Positions 15,424-17,895 of a stretch of 17,895 nucleotides of DNA are shown in pieces. This DNA comes from RUG806 sp963624415 (GTDB lineage Bacteria; Bacillota; Clostridia; Oscillospirales; Acutalibacteraceae). Each line of letters starts with the position of its first letter. The stretch's first letter is position 1. Where the stretch lies: positions 1 to 17,895 of the forward strand of contig CAVFPQ010000036.1 in assembly GCA_963624415.1 (NCBI GenBank). The letters run 5' to 3'. Below the pieces are notes generated by a model. That model ran no database searches and was not told the origin of the DNA. It worked only from the letters and a program-made list of their open reading frames with translations. The translations under genes were made by a program, and so were the position numbers.

Positions 15424-16809
15424 ATGAAAAATTGCGCAATAATTCTCGCCGGCGGCGACGGCACAAGAATGCATTCCGAAAAGCCGAAAACAATGGCCGA
15501 AATACTTTTTCGACCGATGATAGACAGAGTTATCGATGCCGCTGTCGGTGCGGGCATAGATGACATCTGCGTTGTAACCGGCTATAAAGCCGAAATACTC
15601 GAAGAACACCTTAAAAACAAGGCACAGACCGTGCATCAGAGCGAACGTCTTGGCACCGGTCACGCTGTCATGCAGGCAACAGAATTTATAAAAAGCCACT
15701 CGGGCGGCAATGTGCTTATACTAAACGGTGACGCTCCGTTTATAGACTCAAAAACAATTACGGATGCCGAAAACTACCACACGGAAAACAGATTTGTTCA
15801 GACGGTTATTTCCGCCAAGGTTGACAATCCCACCGGTTACGGCAGAATTGTTCGTGACAAAAACGAAAACTTTACGGCGATAATCGAGGAAGCATCTGCC
15901 GATACAAAGACCAAGAAGATAAAAGAGATAAATTCCGGCGCGATGTGGTTTAACGCCGACACTCTGATAAAGCTTCTCAAATTCATAAAAAACGACAATT
16001 CAAAGGGTGAATATTATCTGACAGATACCGTTGACATTGCCATTAAGCAGGGGCTTAAAGTCGGTGCGTTCACCGCCGATAATGCGGATGCCGTGCTCGG
16101 TGCAAACTCAAGATATCAGCTGTGGGAGCTTAACGAGCTTTTACGCACCAAGGTTATAAATTCACTCATGGACAAGGGCGTGTCTGTTCCCTGCCGTGAC
16201 GGTATTATGATAGACACCGATGCCGAGATAGGCGAGGATACCGTTATTCTGCCCGGCACGATTATCAAACACGGCTGCAAAATAGGCAAAAACTGTGTCA
16301 TTGGTCCGAACAGTGTGCTGTATGAAACCACAGTCGGCGACAACTGCACGCTTAACAGTGTTCAGGCGGAACAGGCGACCGTTTGCGACAATGCGAATTT
16401 AGGGCCGTTTGTTCATCTTCGTCCGGGTGCCGTAATCGGAGAATACTCTCACTGCGGCAACTTTACGGAAGTCAAAAATTCCGTTATCGGTCATCATACA
16501 AGCGTGTCGCATCTTACATATGTCGGCGACTCCGATGTCGGCAACGGTGTAAATTTCGGCTGCGGCTGCGTCACCGTTAACTTTAACGGAAAAGACAAGA
16601 ACCGCTGTGTAATCGGCGATGACGCATTCATAGGATGCAACACAAATCTTGTAGCCCCGGTAAAAATCGGCGACAGGGCATTCACTGCGGCAGGCAGTAC
16701 CATTACACAGGATGTACCTGCGGACGCACTGTCAATCGCAAGAGAAAGACAGACGAACAAAGACGGCTGGGTGGAGAAAAAGAAGCCGTACAGGGCGAAG
16801 AAGTATTAA
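15424..16809 (+). CDS. glmU: Bifunctional GlmU: GlcNAc-1-P uridyltransferase / glucosamine-1-P acetyltransferase
   Basis: A 461-residue enzyme making UDP-GlcNAc for peptidoglycan and other envelope polymers. The N-terminal pyrophosphorylase domain (1-about 230) has LAGGDGTRM (8-16), the KPK lysine (K22), GTGHA (77-81), NGD (101-103), GYGR (138-141) and the EE at 155-156. The C-terminal left-handed beta-helix (about 255-440) keeps the acetyltransferase residues: R333 in HLRPG, K351 in TEVKNSVIG and H363 in VSHLTYVGD. It ends with SIARERQTNKDGW, as is usual. The nucleotide-binding loop differs slightly from the common LAAGKGTRM. AGGATG at 15413-15418 precedes the ATG. In many Firmicutes glmU is near pth, as here. 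Confidence 0.96.
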   Translation: MKNCAIILAGGDGTRMHSEKPKTMAEILFRPMIDRVIDAAVGAGIDDICVVTGYKAEILEEHLKNKAQTVHQSERLGTGHAVMQATEFIKSHSGGNVLILNGDAPFIDSKTITDAENYHTENRFVQTVISAKVDNPTGYGRIVRDKNENFTAIIEEASADTKTKKIKEINSGAMWFNADTLIKLLKFIKNDNSKGEYYLTDTVDIAIKQGLKVGAFTADNADAVLGANSRYQLWELNELLRTKVINSLMDKGVSVPCRDGIMIDTDAEIGEDTVILPGTIIKHGCKIGKNCVIGPNSVLYETTVGDNCTLNSVQAEQATVCDNANLGPFVHLRPGAVIGEYSHCGNFTEVKNSVIGHHTSVSHLTYVGDSDVGNGVNFGCGCVTVNFNGKDKNRCVIGDDAFIGCNTNLVAPVKIGDRAFTAAGSTITQDVPADALSIARERQTNKDGWVEKKKPYRAKKY

Positions 16810-16844
16810 AAAAATTAGCAATCAGCAGTTAGCAATTAGCAATT

Positions 16845-16972
16845 GGGGATCTCTAAAAACTCGTTAGTCTCTTAAAAAACACCGAAAAATTGCGAAAAAT
16901 GGCTGTTTTTACCGCTTTTTTCATTCTATTAGAGAATTATAAACAAAAATATCTTAGTTTTCAGAGGTGCCC
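16845..16972. mobile_element. 128-bp MITE-like element with 16-bp imperfect terminal inverted repeats
   Basis: The left end (16845-16860) and the complement of the right end (16957-16972) agree at 13 of 16 positions, pattern GGG-x-A-x-CTCT-x-AAAAC. The inside is AT-rich and non-coding. TTAGCAATTGG flanks it on both sides (16834-16844 plus the first GG of the element on the left; 16975-16985 on the right), which could be a target duplication or simply the local tandem repeat. The ends recall a DDE transposase substrate, but no transposase is in the window and the family is not assigned. Confidence 0.55.
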
Positions 16973-16990
16973 GGTTAGCAATTGGAAATG

Positions 16991-17122
16991 TCGGAAGTAC
17001 TGCGGACTTGATTTATACAGCTTCGCAAATATATAAGCAAAACTTACCGTCAGTGAAGCTTTATAATCCAAAACGCTTCGGCGTTTTCAACCATTGTAAA
17101 TTGTTAATTATTAAGTGTTAAC
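16991..17122 (+). repeat. Dispersed palindromic element, copy 4
   Basis: Same orientation as copy 1. It has TCGGAAGTACTGCGGACTT (hairpin B with one mismatch), the inner arm GATTTATACAGCTTCGC, a short variable centre, GAAGCTTTATAATCC, hairpin C AAAACGC/GCGTTTT closed by a TTCG loop (17070-17087), and an AATTGTTAATTATTAA tail like that of copy 2. Confidence 0.75.
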
Positions 17123-17145
17123 TAAAAAAAGGAAATTTAGGTTTT

Positions 17146-17763
17146 ATGTCATTTTTCAGAAAAAAGTCCGAGCCGTCGGGTATGGCGGTCGGCAAGCCGG
17201 AATTTATTATTGCGGGGCTCGGAAACCCCGGAAAAGACTATGAATATTCAAGACACAACGCAGGTTTTCTGTGCATTGATATGCTGTGCAATGAATATAA
17301 ATTTTCCGTTGACAGATTAAAATACAAAGCTCTTATAGGCACTGTGCAGATTGAAGGGCACAACTGCCTTGTTATGAAGCCTCAGACATATATGAACAAT
17401 TCGGGTGAAGCGATAAAAGAGGCGGCGGATTTCTACAAAATCCCTCCCGAAAAGGTTATTGTAATATTCGATGATATTTCACTTGCCACAGGCACTCTGC
17501 GTATAAGAACAAAAGGCTCGGCGGGCGGTCATAACGGAATTAAAAGCATTATATGGCAGTTAAATTCCGACCAATTTCCACGCCTTAAAATAGGTGTCGG
17601 CGACAGAAAAGACAAGGATACCGATCTTAAAGACTATGTTCTCGGCAAATTCTCAAAAGAAGACATTGCCACGCTGAAAGAAACCATGACCCGTGCCGTT
17701 AAAGCCGTTGCACTTATGGTGCAGGGGAATACGACGGAAGCGATGAATAAGTATAATGGGTAA
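17146..17763 (+). CDS. pth: Peptidyl-tRNA hydrolase
   Basis: A 205-residue Pth that cleaves peptidyl-tRNA released from stalled ribosomes. The active-site residues are in place: H37 in SRHNAGF, N84 in YMNNSG, D109 in FDDISL and N130 in GGHNG, after the GLGNPG loop at 24-29. The first 18 residues (MSFFRKKSEPSGMAVGKP) precede the usual Pth start. An internal ATG at 17182 would give a more typical N-terminus but has no visible ribosome site, whereas the ATG at 17146 has only a distant AAAGGA and a nearby TTAGG, so the start is uncertain. The C-terminal helix ends with MNKYNG, as is normal. Confidence 0.95.
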   Translation: MSFFRKKSEPSGMAVGKPEFIIAGLGNPGKDYEYSRHNAGFLCIDMLCNEYKFSVDRLKYKALIGTVQIEGHNCLVMKPQTYMNNSGEAIKEAADFYKIPPEKVIVIFDDISLATGTLRIRTKGSAGGHNGIKSIIWQLNSDQFPRLKIGVGDRKDKDTDLKDYVLGKFSKEDIATLKETMTRAVKAVALMVQGNTTEAMNKYNG

Positions 17764-17802
17764 AACAGTTGCTTATGGAACAAGGCTGAAGGGATTCTTT
17801 TT

Positions 17803-17895
17803 ACAATGTAGAATGTAGAATGCATAATGCATAATTTCGGAAGTCCTTCGGACTTGATTTATAAGCTGACGCGACCATAAGAACAAATCACTGTC
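17803..17895 (+). repeat. Dispersed palindromic element, copy 5 (cut by window end)
   Basis: An arm with ATGCATAATGCATAATT, then TCGG and hairpin B AAGTCC-TTC-GGACTT (17841-17855), then GATTTATAAGCTGACGCG, running toward the window edge. The right half (hairpin C and the closing arm) is not within view. Confidence 0.7.

Larger units (their letters stand above)
16810..17145. other. Gene-free gap between glmU and pth, filled by repeats
   Basis: No reading frame is supported. It begins with near-repeats of TTAGCAATT (16814-16844), followed by a MITE-like insertion (16845-16972), then dispersed element copy 4 and an AT-rich tail before pth. I see no clear intrinsic terminator after glmU and no clear promoter for pth, so read-through transcription from glmU is possible. 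Confidence 0.6.

Overview
The window looks like chromosomal DNA from a low-GC Gram-positive anaerobe of the Clostridia, most likely an Oscillospiraceae/Ruminococcaceae gut-type bacterium. This is inferred from AGGAGG-type ribosome binding sites, ferredoxin-linked 2-oxoacid metabolism, a glmU-pth neighbourhood, an MBG-repeat secreted protein with a Gram-positive style signal peptide, and ATGCATAATG-rich dispersed palindromic elements. No rRNA, tRNA, CRISPR array or complete insertion sequence is visible.

Layout. 1-422 is a gene-free leader with a GC-rich, hairpin-rich island (about 98-360). 423-1211 is a nitrilase-family amidase. 1212-1612 holds two copies of a palindromic element. 1613-6691 is one tight plus-strand operon: ilvE, a SIMIBI-type P-loop ATPase, the four subunits of a branched-chain-type 2-oxoacid:ferredoxin oxidoreductase (delta, alpha, beta, gamma) and nadE. 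It is followed by a two-way terminator at 6811-6850. 6861-7833 (minus) holds a decayed small gene with a dockerin-like end and a PH-like protein whose SHOCT tail is displaced by a run of seven G. 8084-14911 (minus) is a giant 2275-residue exported protein built of MBG/Ig-like repeats, with its own terminator and a near-perfect promoter. 15424-16809 is glmU and 17146-17763 is pth. Palindromic elements fill most of the gaps from 14966 to the end.

How the genes work together. IlvE interconverts branched-chain amino acids and 2-oxoacids. The oxidoreductase next to it would decarboxylate those oxoacids to acyl-CoA and reduce ferredoxin, or run in reverse. The ATPase in between has no assigned role. 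GlmU makes UDP-GlcNAc for the cell wall, and Pth recycles peptidyl-tRNA.

The points most worth a second look are: the two G7 tracts in one gene (promoter spacer and SHOCT junction); the dispersed element, whose hairpin arms show a compensatory base change between copies; the ATPase inside the oxidoreductase operon; the aromatic amphipathic tail of the giant protein; and the unexplained GC-rich island.
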